A stretch of 64,000 nt of DNA from CAYZJV01 sp964482325 (GTDB taxonomy: Bacteria > Spirochaetota > Spirochaetia > Sphaerochaetales > Sphaerochaetaceae), in the NCBI GenBank assembly GCA_964482325.1, contig CAYZXD010000006.1:1-64000 (forward strand). The letters are read 5' to 3'. Below are positions 9,601 to 17,836 of the stretch, piece after piece. The position numbers were made by a program, and so were the translations under genes. Positions within the stretch are counted from its first letter, which is position 1. Every line of letters begins with the position of its first letter. The notes below the pieces were generated by a model that had not been told where the DNA came from, did not search any database, and saw only the letters and a list, made by a program, of their open reading frames with translations.

Positions 9601-9832
9601 GTACCGGGATAAATTCACCCTGTTCAGCAGGCTCGATGATTTTGAACAATCTGAGAACTCAGGATTCTTTAAAGAGCAGAATACGATTACTGTCCGGTTA
9701 GGCGATCAGGTTTCCCGACATACCATCGGAGCTGATGGAACGGTGGATGGCGAGCTTCCTGAAGAGGTCTCTGCCCTTATTGAGGAGATCATCACTCACC
9801 ACGCCTATCTTACCGGTGCGGTGGAAGTGTAG
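6614..9832 (+). CDS. ygfK: YgfK: putative selenate-reductase-type Fe-S/flavin oxidoreductase
   Basis: A 1072-aa multidomain oxidoreductase. The N-terminal half resembles dihydropyrimidine dehydrogenase-type barrels (STMHGCPPDEIEAI, FVKLNPTLLG). Next come cysteine motifs of a glutamate-synthase-like small subunit (CYIAPCVQACP near 457, CDHQCQYHC near 505), an FAD site (VIGAGPAGLAAAYF near 556), an NAD(P) site (VIIGGGNTAMD near 684), and two C-terminal 4Fe-4S motifs (CLECSYICNKCVEVCP; CNECGNCATFCPW). E. coli YgfK starts MGDIMRP, matching ATG 6614, which follows AAGGAG. A His/Asp/Cys-rich insert lies at about 858-892. It heads the operon and probably exchanges electrons with XdhD-YgfM; the substrate is not established. 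Confidence 0.93.
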   Translation: MGDIMRPVPFEELVNRIFSEYRQSESIFGIHRDQFCTPDPSKAITVFGQKCATALGPAAGPHTQLAQNIVTSYLTGGRFFELKTVQKMDTLEIDKPCIDARDEGYNVEWSTEYTLPKALHEYVKAWVLVHLLHALLNKGTAQSIDFIFNMSVGYDLAGIKTPKMQTFIDSMIDASQSEVFTDTIASLRALLEEKALFNGTEWEGMEEQLMQLPAQISPKISPSVTISTMHGCPPDEIEAICTYMLTEKKLNTFVKLNPTLLGFDTVRSILDDLGFTYVTLNRESFAHDLQFTDALAMLHRLKDLAATEQLGFGVKLTNTLGSVNDQGVLPGDEMYMSGRNLFPLSISVASRLSSEFAGTLPISYCGGANAETVQDIFDTGIRPITVATDMLKPGGYVRLTQMVNILAQQSDRWDAQQIDVAALEQLAQQARSRSTIQKQFRGTDTVSVPGKLPLLDCYIAPCVQACPIHQNVPDYIYLVGQGRYADALEVIYENNALPNLTGYICDHQCQYHCTRLDYEGTVQIREMKKIAAEQGFAEYITRWEKPEGAVVKAAVIGAGPAGLAAAYFLARAGFAVTVFEREQNAGGVTRHIIPDFRFPESALQADIDFIAKHGVEFVFGASSELLTTEALHGNGFEHLFYAIGAEKDNEIPLAGDRSRIRPSLEFLAAFNRNADAVQLGEQVVIIGGGNTAMDSARAAVRVPGVKQVSVFYRRTEKEMPADLEEYENAQEEGVTFTFLTNPESYADDGTLTCRVMKLGEPDASGRRRPVPTEQTVSVHADTLITAIGEKPDSERLSWFGLPVNEKGWPVTDEQTLETPVTSVYVLGDAQSGPSTVVQCIASARKAVEAAIDAVLTSMEAEHEHNCDCDHDHDDDCCCGDDDDNDEEAYSDEELAEIEAEEDAFFGEIRAKKGKRIVSLPEDSSTTAFAEREASRCLECSYICNKCVEVCPNRANVALDMRHRNDLFENPYQIVHLDAFCNECGNCATFCPWEGAPYRDKFTLFSRLDDFEQSENSGFFKEQNTITVRLGDQVSRHTIGADGTVDGELPEEVSALIEEIITHHAYLTGAVEV

Positions 9833-9844
9833 GGAGGAAACACG

Positions 9845-11182
9845 ATGGCAGATATAATCTTTACGCAAGCACGAGTTGTTCAGACGGCACCCCCGTTCGC
9901 AGTTCTTGACCCGGTAGATGTTGTGGTCCATGACGGGGTGATTGCTGCAGTAGGGAAAGATGCCGGTAAGGGATATCCGGATGCGCAGGTTTTCGATGCC
10001 AGCGGGAAGACGATCATTCCCGGTATGGTGTGTTCCCATCATCACTATTACTCTGGATTATCGCGGGGAATGCTGGTGCAGGCAGGAGTGCAGGAAGATT
10101 TTATTCAGATACTGAAAGAGTGGTGGTGGCGACTCGATCGTGCCCTTGATGAAGAAGCGCTCTACTACTCGTCTCTGATCTGTTCGCTTGATGCCATTGC
10201 TGCCGGTACTACCACTGCAATCGATCATCATGCAAGTCCGAACTTCATCAGCGGATCACTTGATACGATTGCACGCGGGATGCGTGAAGTGGGAATTCGT
10301 GGAGCCACCTGCTATGAGGTGACCGATCGAAACGGCGGACTGGACGAAGTCAGGGCAGGAGTTCAGGAAAATATCGCATTTGCTCAGCAGGTTGATGCCG
10401 AGCGGGCAGCAGGAAAACGCCCCTTAGTGGAAGCCATGATCGGTGGTCATGCTCCCTTCACCATTCCCGATGCGGGACTAGAGCTGATGCGGAACGCCTG
10501 CGATGAAACCGGTCGAGGCATACATTTGCATGTCGCAGAAGACAAGTATGATGTAGTACACTCACATCACATGTATCATCAGGATATCATGCAGCGACTT
10601 GATTCCTTTGGGCTGCTGCGGGACAATACATTGCTCGTACATGGACTGCACCTCAATGATCGGGAAATAGAACTGCTGAATGAACGGAAATCATTTCTTG
10701 CACATAATCCGCGCAGCAATATGAACAATCATGTCGGATACTGCAGATGTCTTACCGATGTCGATAACCTCGTATTGGGAACCGATGGATGCGGAGGGAA
10801 TATGTTTGAGGAGATCAAACTTGCTTTCTTCAAACACAAGGACGGTGGTGGTCCGTGGTGGCCAGGTGACTTTGCCACGGTGCTTTCTCGGGGTAATGCC
10901 ATACTTGAACGCTATTTTGGCGGACAGTTCGGTCGTATCGCTCCCGGATACACTGCAGATATCACGGTGCTCGATTATCACAATCCAACCCCGTTGGTTG
11001 CTGATAACGTTGCTGGGCATATCGTATGGGGTATGAGCAGTAACAGCGTGCATTCAGTGATGGTTGAAGGAAATTTTGTCATGAAGGATCGAGCATTTGA
11101 TCTTGATCTTCAGGAAATCTATGCAAAAGCGGCAGAAGTCGCCAAACGAATCTGGAAGAAGGTCGATACCATCGCACCATAA
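9845..11182 (+). CDS. ssnA: SsnA: putative aminohydrolase of the amidohydrolase superfamily
   Basis: A 445-aa protein, almost the length of E. coli SsnA. It carries the metal-binding amidohydrolase motifs: CSHHHYYSGLSRG (HxH), HLHVAEDKYD, VHGLHLNDREIE, and LGTDGCGGN with the catalytic Asp. The fold is the guanine deaminase/chlorohydrolase type, so deamination of a purine or a ring-opened product is likely but the substrate is unproven. The ATG follows GGGAGGAAACACG, 12 bases after the ygfK stop, which puts both genes in one transcript. It is cytosolic. Confidence 0.92.
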   Translation: MADIIFTQARVVQTAPPFAVLDPVDVVVHDGVIAAVGKDAGKGYPDAQVFDASGKTIIPGMVCSHHHYYSGLSRGMLVQAGVQEDFIQILKEWWWRLDRALDEEALYYSSLICSLDAIAAGTTTAIDHHASPNFISGSLDTIARGMREVGIRGATCYEVTDRNGGLDEVRAGVQENIAFAQQVDAERAAGKRPLVEAMIGGHAPFTIPDAGLELMRNACDETGRGIHLHVAEDKYDVVHSHHMYHQDIMQRLDSFGLLRDNTLLVHGLHLNDREIELLNERKSFLAHNPRSNMNNHVGYCRCLTDVDNLVLGTDGCGGNMFEEIKLAFFKHKDGGGPWWPGDFATVLSRGNAILERYFGGQFGRIAPGYTADITVLDYHNPTPLVADNVAGHIVWGMSSNSVHSVMVEGNFVMKDRAFDLDLQEIYAKAAEVAKRIWKKVDTIAP

Positions 11183-11228
11183 TATACAACACCCGCATGA
11201 TGGGTGACAGGAAAGCAAGGAGATTACT

Positions 11229-12449
11229 ATGGGAATACAGGAAGACATTAGAAGAAAAGCAGCTGAATACCGACAGTATACAGCAGAGAACCTCTCGAAG
11301 ATGGTGCAGGTGAAATCCTACAGCAGTAAAGAAGAGGATGTATGTAGATTGATTGTTGGGCTCTGTGAAGAGGCCGGATTTGACGAAGTGCGTATCGATG
11401 GATTGGGAAGTGTGATCGGTCGAGTGGGAAATGGTCCCAAGAAGATCGCATTTGATGCCCATATCGACACCGTTGAAGTGGGAAATCTTGATAACTGGGA
11501 TTTCGATCCATTCAGTGGCGAGATCAAAGACGGAAAAGTCTTCGGACGTGGATCCAGTGACCAGAAAGGCGGAGCTGCCTCAATGATCACCGCCGGCCGA
11601 ATCCTCAAGGAACTTGGCTACGGTGGCGACTATTCAGTCTATTTCACCTTTACCGTAATGGAAGAAGATTGTGACGGAATGTGCTGGAAATACTTGATCG
11701 AAGAAGAGAAGTTCAAGCCCGATCTGGTAGTCTCCACCGAACCGACCAGTTGCCGTCTCTATCGCGGTCACCGCGGTCGTATGGAAATCCGCGCGTTCCT
11801 GCGTGGTATCAGCTGTCACGGCAGCGCTCCCGAGCGGGGAGTAAGTGCCGCATACAAGGCAGCACGTGCCACCCTTGCGATTGAACAGCTCAATCAGGAT
11901 TTGCAGCCGGATGAAGATAATTTCCTCGGAAAAGGAACCATCACTGTATCACAGATGGATGTTCGGGGACCGAGTCAGTGTGCAGTAGCTGATTATGCGA
12001 TGTTGTACCTTGACCGCCGCCTTACCTGGGGAGAAGATGCCGATCTTGCAATCAGTCAGGTACGTGAATATATTGCCAAGGCAACAGGAGATGATCCTTC
12101 CGACATCAAAGTCGAGATGCCCATCTATGAAAAACTGGGTTGGACTCAGAAAGACTATCATCAGGAACTCTATTTCCCTACCTGGAAAATCGATGCTGAT
12201 CATTACCTCGTGCAGGCGGGAGTGTCTGCTCACAGGGACCTGTTTGAAAAAGATCCCATTGTCGATAAGTGGACCTTCAGTACCAACTGTGTGGCAACCA
12301 CTGGTCGCCATAAGATTCCAGCTATCGGATTTGGTCCTGGGGATGAATCACAGGCTCATGCACCGAATGAAATCAACCGGGTTGATGATCTTGAGATCTG
12401 TGCGGCTTTTTATGCGATGCTTCCATACAGCCTTGAGCAGAAAAACTAG
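11229..12449 (+). CDS. ygeY: YgeY: M20-family hydrolase of the selenium/purine cluster
   Basis: A 406-aa dinuclear zinc hydrolase of the M20/ArgE/DapE fold. Visible motifs are FDAHIDTVEVG (metal His and Asp), GRGSSDQKGGAASM, the catalytic Glu pair in VMEEDCDG, STEPTSCRLYRGHRG, and the dimer-domain GISCHGSAPERG. It matches the YgeY family that travels with ygeW and ygfK. A peptidase- or deacylase-like cleavage of a C-N bond in a ring-opened purine product is the likely role (inference). AAGGAG lies seven bases before the ATG. A 46-base gap from ssnA contains a weak hairpin (CACCC/GGGTG). Confidence 0.92.
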   Translation: MGIQEDIRRKAAEYRQYTAENLSKMVQVKSYSSKEEDVCRLIVGLCEEAGFDEVRIDGLGSVIGRVGNGPKKIAFDAHIDTVEVGNLDNWDFDPFSGEIKDGKVFGRGSSDQKGGAASMITAGRILKELGYGGDYSVYFTFTVMEEDCDGMCWKYLIEEEKFKPDLVVSTEPTSCRLYRGHRGRMEIRAFLRGISCHGSAPERGVSAAYKAARATLAIEQLNQDLQPDEDNFLGKGTITVSQMDVRGPSQCAVADYAMLYLDRRLTWGEDADLAISQVREYIAKATGDDPSDIKVEMPIYEKLGWTQKDYHQELYFPTWKIDADHYLVQAGVSAHRDLFEKDPIVDKWTFSTNCVATTGRHKIPAIGFGPGDESQAHAPNEINRVDDLEICAAFYAMLPYSLEQKN

Positions 12450-12480
12450 AATCATCGGCTATATAGCGGTATACTAGAAC

Positions 12481-12574
12481 CCCGATTTGCTAATCGGGAT
12501 GCATGTCAGGGCGCTTAGAGCGCTAAGCGCCTGATATGCCCTGAGTAATCTGATTCCGGATCGGATTACCTCAG
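12481..12574 (+). repeat. three consecutive hairpins inside the operon
   Basis: Three stem-loops sit head to tail between ygeY and the deaminase gene. The first is CCCGATT-TGCT-AATCGGG (12481-12498). The second is a stem of about 17 bp centred on GCGCTTAG-AGCG-CTAAGCGC (12501-12539). The third is a 14-bp stem beginning CTGAG and closing with CTCAG (12541-12574), with a 5-base loop. None is followed by a T-run, so they look more like an mRNA processing or stability element, or a weak attenuator, than a standard terminator. Confidence 0.75.
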
Positions 12575-12598
12575 AAAATCATCCGGAAAGGGGGATGC

Positions 12599-13990
12599 AT
12601 GCACACTCATGCTATCGTACTCAAGCATATACATGCCCTGATGACAGATCCTGCCAAGGAAACTCTTTCCGGGGCCGACATGCTTATTCAAGGGAATGTG
12701 ATCACAAAGATCGATCCCACAGGCAATCTGGAGATTCCGGCAGGTGCTCGCGTGATCGATTGTTCATCACACGTAGTAGTTCCCGGTTTCGTCAATACGC
12801 ACCACCACTTCTATCAGACACTGACACGCAATCATCCTGCGGTACAGAATGCAGAATTATTCGACTGGTTGCGGTTTCTCTATAATGTGTGGAAATACGT
12901 TGATGCTGATGCGATATATTATTCATCGCTTCTTGCAATGGGCGAATTGTTAAAGACCGGATGTACCTGTACTACCGATCATCATTATCTCTATCCGCGA
13001 AACTTCGATGGCGATCTGATGGGATTGCAGTTCGCCGCTGCAGACAAGCTCGGCATGCGATTCAGTCCCACCAGAGGTTCCATGTCACTCAGTCAGAAGG
13101 ATGGGGGACTCCCACCTGATTCTGTCGTACAGACAGCTGATGAGATACTCAGAGACAGTGAACGGGTGATTACGCAGTACCATGACGATTCTCCGATGGC
13201 CATGCATAAGATTGTTCTCGCTCCATGCAGTCCTTTCAGTGTTACCAAGGAATTGATGCGCGACAGTGCACGATTAGCGCGGGCACATGGAGTACGTCTG
13301 CATACCCATCTTGCGGAAACGCGGGATGAGAACGATTTCTGCATCCAGATGTACGGTAAACGTCCCGTAGCGCTCATGCAGGAGTGTGAACTCATTGGGC
13401 CTGATGTATTTTATGCTCATGGGATTCACTTCAATGATGAAGAACTGGGGATTCTCAAAGACGCCGGTGCTCATATCGCACATTGTCCCTCTTCAAATAT
13501 GCGCCTCGGTTCGGGTATTTGTCGCGTACAGGAAATGCTGAAGATGGGTATCAACGTAGGATTGGCCGTTGACGGTTCTGCCTCCAATGACTCTTCCGAT
13601 ATGCTGGGAGAACTACGCAATGCTCTGTTACTCCAGCGGGTGGAGAAAGGAGCAGCTGCCCTCACTGCACGAGAGGTTTTCACCATGGCGAGCGAGAATG
13701 GAGCCAAGCTGCTTAACTTCTCTCAAGTAGGAAGACTTGAAGAACAATGGGCTGCCGATATGGCAATTTTTAATGTGCATAAACTGGGGTACGCCGGTTC
13801 CCTTTCAGACCCCGTTGCAGCACTGCTGTTCTGCGGGTATGATCATACGACAGATTATACTATTGTTAACGGTCAGATTGCTGTTGAACATGGACAGTTA
13901 GTTGGTTTTGATGAAGATGAGCTGGTCCACAAGGCCAATGCCATCAGTAACGAGATGCTCGCGAAAGCCGAGCGGAAGGAGGAGGTATGA
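12599..13990 (+). CDS. 8-oxoguanine/guanine deaminase-like amidohydrolase
   Basis: A 463-aa amidohydrolase of the 8-oxoguanine deaminase/hydroxyatrazine hydrolase group. Motifs in order are PGFVNTHHHFYQTLTRN (metal HxH), LLKTGCTCTTDHHYLYP, HTHLAETRDE, YAHGIHFNDEE and AVDGSASNDS with the catalytic Asp. Conversion of an aminopurine to the oxopurine, with ammonia release, is the likely reaction and fits the cluster. A purine-rich GGAAAGGGGG precedes the ATG. An overlapping ATG at 12595 lies in another frame. The stop overlaps the ygfM start (ATGA), so the two are translationally coupled. It is the paralogue of SsnA in the same operon. Confidence 0.85.
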   Translation: MHTHAIVLKHIHALMTDPAKETLSGADMLIQGNVITKIDPTGNLEIPAGARVIDCSSHVVVPGFVNTHHHFYQTLTRNHPAVQNAELFDWLRFLYNVWKYVDADAIYYSSLLAMGELLKTGCTCTTDHHYLYPRNFDGDLMGLQFAAADKLGMRFSPTRGSMSLSQKDGGLPPDSVVQTADEILRDSERVITQYHDDSPMAMHKIVLAPCSPFSVTKELMRDSARLARAHGVRLHTHLAETRDENDFCIQMYGKRPVALMQECELIGPDVFYAHGIHFNDEELGILKDAGAHIAHCPSSNMRLGSGICRVQEMLKMGINVGLAVDGSASNDSSDMLGELRNALLLQRVEKGAAALTAREVFTMASENGAKLLNFSQVGRLEEQWAADMAIFNVHKLGYAGSLSDPVAALLFCGYDHTTDYTIVNGQIAVEHGQLVGFDEDELVHKANAISNEMLAKAERKEEV

Positions 13991-14832
13991 TTACCGAATT
14001 TGTACAGGTAGCTTCCCCAAAAGAGGCTTTGAAAGCAATACAGGAATCACCAGAGTCTGCCGCATTTCTGGCAGGGGGAACCGAAATCAACCGGTTAGGG
14101 TCCTCGGTTAATGCGCAGAAGGTGGTATCGCTGAAACAGGTGGCGGTCAATGAAATTTCTCGTGAATCTCAGGTGGTCTCCATCGGTGCTATGGTAACAT
14201 TTCAGCAGGCTATTGATAGTGAACTGGTGCCTGATTATCTAAAAGATGCACTCAGGTTCTGTGGATCCCGAACACGGCGGAATATGGCCACAATCGGCGG
14301 GAACGTTGCACTCAGTCGTGATGATTCCTATCTGCTTTCAACATTGATAGCGGCAAAGGTGCGTCTTGTCCTTGCCGATATTTCTGAAGATGGAACTTAC
14401 ACCGAAGAGGATGTACCGATACGAGAATTTCATGCGTTCAGAGAGCATTTTGCCGACAGCCTGATTCTTCGTATCGTTCTGAACAAACCCAATCGGTTTG
14501 TAACCTCTACCCGATTTGCACGAACAGTTCAAAGTCCTGCAGCGATTACCGTGTCATTTGGTGCTGACATTTCCAGCGGTTCAGCTCACGATGTGCGTAT
14601 CTGTGCTGCAATCAAAGGGAGCGGTATTCATCGGCTGATAGCGGTTGAGGAGGCTGTTTCCAATGGTCAGCTTACCGCCGTTGAAGATGCTGCGACCCTT
14701 GCGGCGACCGATATCGCCTTTGTTGACGATATTACCGGTACCGCCGCGTACAAACGGTATATGCTCGGTACCGCCGCATCTGAATTGTATCGGGCATGTC
14801 TGACTGCCATGGGCAAAGGAGATGCGTCATGA
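13987..14832 (+). CDS. ygfM: YgfM: FAD-binding subunit of a molybdenum hydroxylase
   Basis: A 281-aa CO-dehydrogenase/xanthine-dehydrogenase FAD-binding subunit. The N-terminal FAD motif FLAGGTEINRLG and the second flavin motif ATIGGNVALS are both present, followed by the C-terminal CO-dehydrogenase flavoprotein domain. It would take electrons from the Mo centre and pass them to NAD(P) or to YgfK. It starts within the stop of the deaminase gene and ends within the start of xdhD; both junctions are ATGA. GGAGGAGG sits before the start. Confidence 0.9.
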   Translation: MITEFVQVASPKEALKAIQESPESAAFLAGGTEINRLGSSVNAQKVVSLKQVAVNEISRESQVVSIGAMVTFQQAIDSELVPDYLKDALRFCGSRTRRNMATIGGNVALSRDDSYLLSTLIAAKVRLVLADISEDGTYTEEDVPIREFHAFREHFADSLILRIVLNKPNRFVTSTRFARTVQSPAAITVSFGADISSGSAHDVRICAAIKGSGIHRLIAVEEAVSNGQLTAVEDAATLAATDIAFVDDITGTAAYKRYMLGTAASELYRACLTAMGKGDAS

Positions 14833-17708
14833 TTGTTCATTGTACGATAAATGGGAAATCCCTCACTGTTGATGTAGCAGCACAGGAAACCCTGCGAGCC
14901 ATGCTGGTTCGCCTCGGTTATTTTGCTGTACGGGACAGTGATGATGGCGAAGGGTTTGCAGGAAGTGATACCGTCCTGATGGACGATGTTCCCGTGTATG
15001 CCAACCTCATGCTTGCAGCTCAAGTAGAAGGTGCAACTATTCGCACTCCCGAGGCTCTGGCAGAGAAAGGACGTCTTTCTGTTGTGCAGCAGGCTATGAT
15101 TGATGCCGGGGTGGTGCAATCTGCCTACAATGCTCCTGCAGCAGCGTTACTGCTTACCTGGCTGCTCGAACACAACCCCGATCCCTCCCGTGAGGAAATT
15201 CGTGATGTCCTTTCCGGTATCTTTATCCGTGATACCGGATATGAACATTACTTCATCGCGGTTCAGCTTGCCCGGGAAGCACTGGAAAAGGGATCATATA
15301 AGACGGCAATTGCTCCGGAGTTTCGCGATCAACTCTCCTATGTGGGCAAGGTAAAACCAAAAGTGGATGCCCGGCAGCTGGTTGCAGGATGGAAGTCCTT
15401 TGTCGAAGATCGAGCAGATCCTGAAGCGTGTGCATTAGTGATGCTTCGCAGTCCCCACGCTCACGCCTACATCACCGATATCGACATATCAGAAGCGGAA
15501 ACGATGGAAGGTGTGGTAACCATTATTACCGCAGCAAACTGCCCCGATGTATTCTATATGTCAGCTGGTCAGGGGAATCCTGAGCCTTCTCCCTACGATC
15601 GTCGTCTATTCAACTGGAAGGTGCGACATGTCGGCGATCGGGTAGCTGCCATTGTAGCGGAGACCGAAGATCAGGCAATTGCAGCACGGGAAAAGATCAA
15701 AGTGACGTACGAAGTATTGAAGCCGGTGTTTACCGTTGAAGAGGCTATGGCTCCCGATGCACCGATTGTGCAAAATGGTGTAGCAGAATATCTCAGCGGG
15801 GCTCCCGATGATCTCGATCAATACAACGCGGGAGCCGATCCGCGGGATGGCAAGGTTGTTTATCCCTTCCCACTTCATGCTGATAATCGTCATAATGTTG
15901 CTGCTGCAGCGCATGGTGCCATCGGTGATGTGGATGCAGGATTCGCTGATTCTGATGTGGTCATCGAACGGACCTACCAGACTTCTCAGATTCAGTGTAC
16001 GCCCCTTGAACCCCACATTGTATATACCAAGATCGACAATGATCGGCTGATTGTACATGCATCGACACAGGTACCGTTTCATGTCCGCCGTATTGTGGCA
16101 AAAGTATGTGGAATCAAAGAGAACAAGGTGCAGGTGATCAAGGAACGTGTCGGTGGCGGTTATGGTTCCAAACAGGATATCCTGGTGGAAGATGTTGCCA
16201 GCTATGCGACATGGATTACCCGTCGTCCCATTCTGTATAGAAATACGCGGGAAGAGGAGTTCATTGCCAACAGTACGCGACATCCCATGCGGGTAACGGT
16301 GAAAATGGGGGCGAAGCACGATGGTACGTTGAGTGCAGTCTACATGGATGTACGGGCAAATACCGGACCCTATGGAAACCACTGTCTTACCGTTCCGATG
16401 AACGCCTGTTCCAAGACATTACCGTTGCTCACCTGCCCGAATATGAAATTTGACGTGACTACCTATTATACGAACATACCGCCAACGGGAGCGTATCAGG
16501 GATATGGAGCGCCTAAAGGCACGTACGCTCTGATGACCTGTATGGCTGAAATGGCTGATGCACTTGGGGTGGATCCACTCGATTTCGTGAAAAAAAATCA
16601 TGTAGAACGTGGGTATATGCTTGAGATTCTCAAAAGCCTGGGAGAGGGACGTGAAGGAGCCGTGGTTCCGGTAGGAAGTTGTGGTTTGCGGAAAGCTCTT
16701 GATGAAGGTGCTCAGATGATCGAGTGGGGTAAAAAAGATACCGTTGAAGATCCTGACTGGCGTATCGGTAAAGGATTTGCCATGATACAGCAGGGATCGG
16801 GGCTTCCCGGATTGGACCATTCGACCTGTGATGTGGTAATGCACACCGATGGTACGTTTATTATCCATAGTGGTGGTGCCGACATCGGTACCGGACTCGA
16901 TACCATCAGTGTGAAGTGTGTCAGTGAAGTGATGTGCGTCCCGATGGATGTCGTCTCTATCCTCTCGGGTGATACTGACAACACCATGTTTGATACCGGT
17001 GCGTACGCTTCAAGCGGTACCTATTTCTCTGGAAACGCCACATTGAAAGCAGCTTTGGATCTTAAACAGAAAGTGTTAGCTGAAGCAGCGCTGCAGATGG
17101 GTGAGTCAGTGGAAGATCTGGATGTTCAGGCACCAGGGGAGGTAGTTTCCAAAAAGAGTGGGAAACGGCTCGATTATGCTACGCTCAGTCATGAAGCCGT
17201 CTCGGGTGTAGGGCGTGGTCAGCTGATGGGGTACGGAGCCTTTGCGACGAACAATGCGGCAATCCCCTATGGTGCCCACTTTGCTCAGGTTGCAGTGAAC
17301 GTGAAGACCGGGCAGATAAAGGTGCAGAAATTCTATGCCCTACAAGATGCCGGTACTCCGATCAACCCGGAACTAGCCCTGTGCCAGATGTATGGAGCTG
17401 CTCTTAAATCAATCGGTCATACTCTGTATGAGGATATGATCCTTGATGCAGAAGGGACCTGCCTCACGCCGAATTTCACGACCTATGGTGTTCCCATGAC
17501 CAGTGAAATTCCTGAGGACTTCAAAGCTGTACTGATCGATGAAGATGACGAGTTCGGACCTTATGGAGCAAAGTCGATTAGTGAAATTGCTACCAACGGA
17601 GCTGCTCCGGCAATAGCCAATGCAATTCATGATGCAGTAGGCGTATGGATTCGTTCCTGGCCGTTCACACCGGAGAAGATTCTCCGCGAGATGGGGAAGA
17701 TTTCGTAA
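14829..17708 (+). CDS. xdhD: XdhD: molybdenum hydroxylase, fused N-domain plus Mo-binding subunit
   Basis: A 959-aa protein close in length to E. coli XdhD. The first 150 residues have the fold order of a [2Fe-2S] subunit, but every expected cysteine is replaced (around D39, A44, D47, N59, S98, N101, I133 and D135). The rest is the molybdopterin domain: RSPHAHAYITDID, EPSPYDRRLF, GGGYGSKQDIL, GAYQGYGAPKG, SGGADIGTGLDT and the C-terminal GPYGAKSISEIATNG with the likely base Glu. The ATG at 14829, with AGGAG at 14817-14821, is the true start; an open frame upstream of it lies inside ygfM. Xanthine, hypoxanthine or a related purine is the likely substrate. Confidence 0.92.
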   Translation: MIVHCTINGKSLTVDVAAQETLRAMLVRLGYFAVRDSDDGEGFAGSDTVLMDDVPVYANLMLAAQVEGATIRTPEALAEKGRLSVVQQAMIDAGVVQSAYNAPAAALLLTWLLEHNPDPSREEIRDVLSGIFIRDTGYEHYFIAVQLAREALEKGSYKTAIAPEFRDQLSYVGKVKPKVDARQLVAGWKSFVEDRADPEACALVMLRSPHAHAYITDIDISEAETMEGVVTIITAANCPDVFYMSAGQGNPEPSPYDRRLFNWKVRHVGDRVAAIVAETEDQAIAAREKIKVTYEVLKPVFTVEEAMAPDAPIVQNGVAEYLSGAPDDLDQYNAGADPRDGKVVYPFPLHADNRHNVAAAAHGAIGDVDAGFADSDVVIERTYQTSQIQCTPLEPHIVYTKIDNDRLIVHASTQVPFHVRRIVAKVCGIKENKVQVIKERVGGGYGSKQDILVEDVASYATWITRRPILYRNTREEEFIANSTRHPMRVTVKMGAKHDGTLSAVYMDVRANTGPYGNHCLTVPMNACSKTLPLLTCPNMKFDVTTYYTNIPPTGAYQGYGAPKGTYALMTCMAEMADALGVDPLDFVKKNHVERGYMLEILKSLGEGREGAVVPVGSCGLRKALDEGAQMIEWGKKDTVEDPDWRIGKGFAMIQQGSGLPGLDHSTCDVVMHTDGTFIIHSGGADIGTGLDTISVKCVSEVMCVPMDVVSILSGDTDNTMFDTGAYASSGTYFSGNATLKAALDLKQKVLAEAALQMGESVEDLDVQAPGEVVSKKSGKRLDYATLSHEAVSGVGRGQLMGYGAFATNNAAIPYGAHFAQVAVNVKTGQIKVQKFYALQDAGTPINPELALCQMYGAALKSIGHTLYEDMILDAEGTCLTPNFTTYGVPMTSEIPEDFKAVLIDEDDEFGPYGAKSISEIATNGAAPAIANAIHDAVGVWIRSWPFTPEKILREMGKIS

Positions 17709-17714
17709 GGATAT

Positions 17715-17742
17715 GCAGCCGGATGCTGAGGTGTCCGGTTGC
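17715..17742 (+). other. stem-loop between xdhD and ygeW
   Basis: GCAGCCGGA and TCCGGTTGC form a 9-bp stem (one G-U pair) around a 10-base loop, seven bases after the xdhD stop. There is no T-run. Its right arm overlaps the start of the GCAAC repeat, so RNA folding upstream and protein binding to DNA could both act here. Confidence 0.5.
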
Positions 17743-17760
17743 AACAAAATGCAACAAAAT
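17741..17760 (-). promoter_or_regulatory. GTTGC tandem repeat upstream of ygeW
   Basis: The + strand reads GCAACAAAAT twice without a mismatch, which is GTTGC at a 10-base period on the minus strand. It ends three bases before the ygeW -35. Compare the elements before ygfK and ade. Confidence 0.62.
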
Positions 17761-17763
17761 ATA

Positions 17764-17792
17764 TGGACAGGTATCATCTCTCATGATATACT
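17764..17792 (+). promoter_or_regulatory. ygeW promoter
   Basis: TGGACA (17764-17769), 17 bases, TATACT (17787-17792). Transcription would start near 17800, leaving a leader of about 37 bases with GGAGG before the ATG at 17837. Confidence 0.75.
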
Positions 17793-17836
17793 GCCCGCAA
17801 CCTGTGTAGATTCATGAAAAACCAACTGGAGGTCAT

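Noticed and set aside
15606..16382. 258-codon open frame antisense to xdhD
   Set aside because: The sense strand matches XdhD throughout; the antisense frame has no start signal or recognisable domain.
6614..17708. Selenocysteine codons in the molybdenum-hydroxylase genes
   Set aside because: All frames are continuous without in-frame TGA, and no SECIS-like requirement is visible, although the families are often labelled selenium-related.
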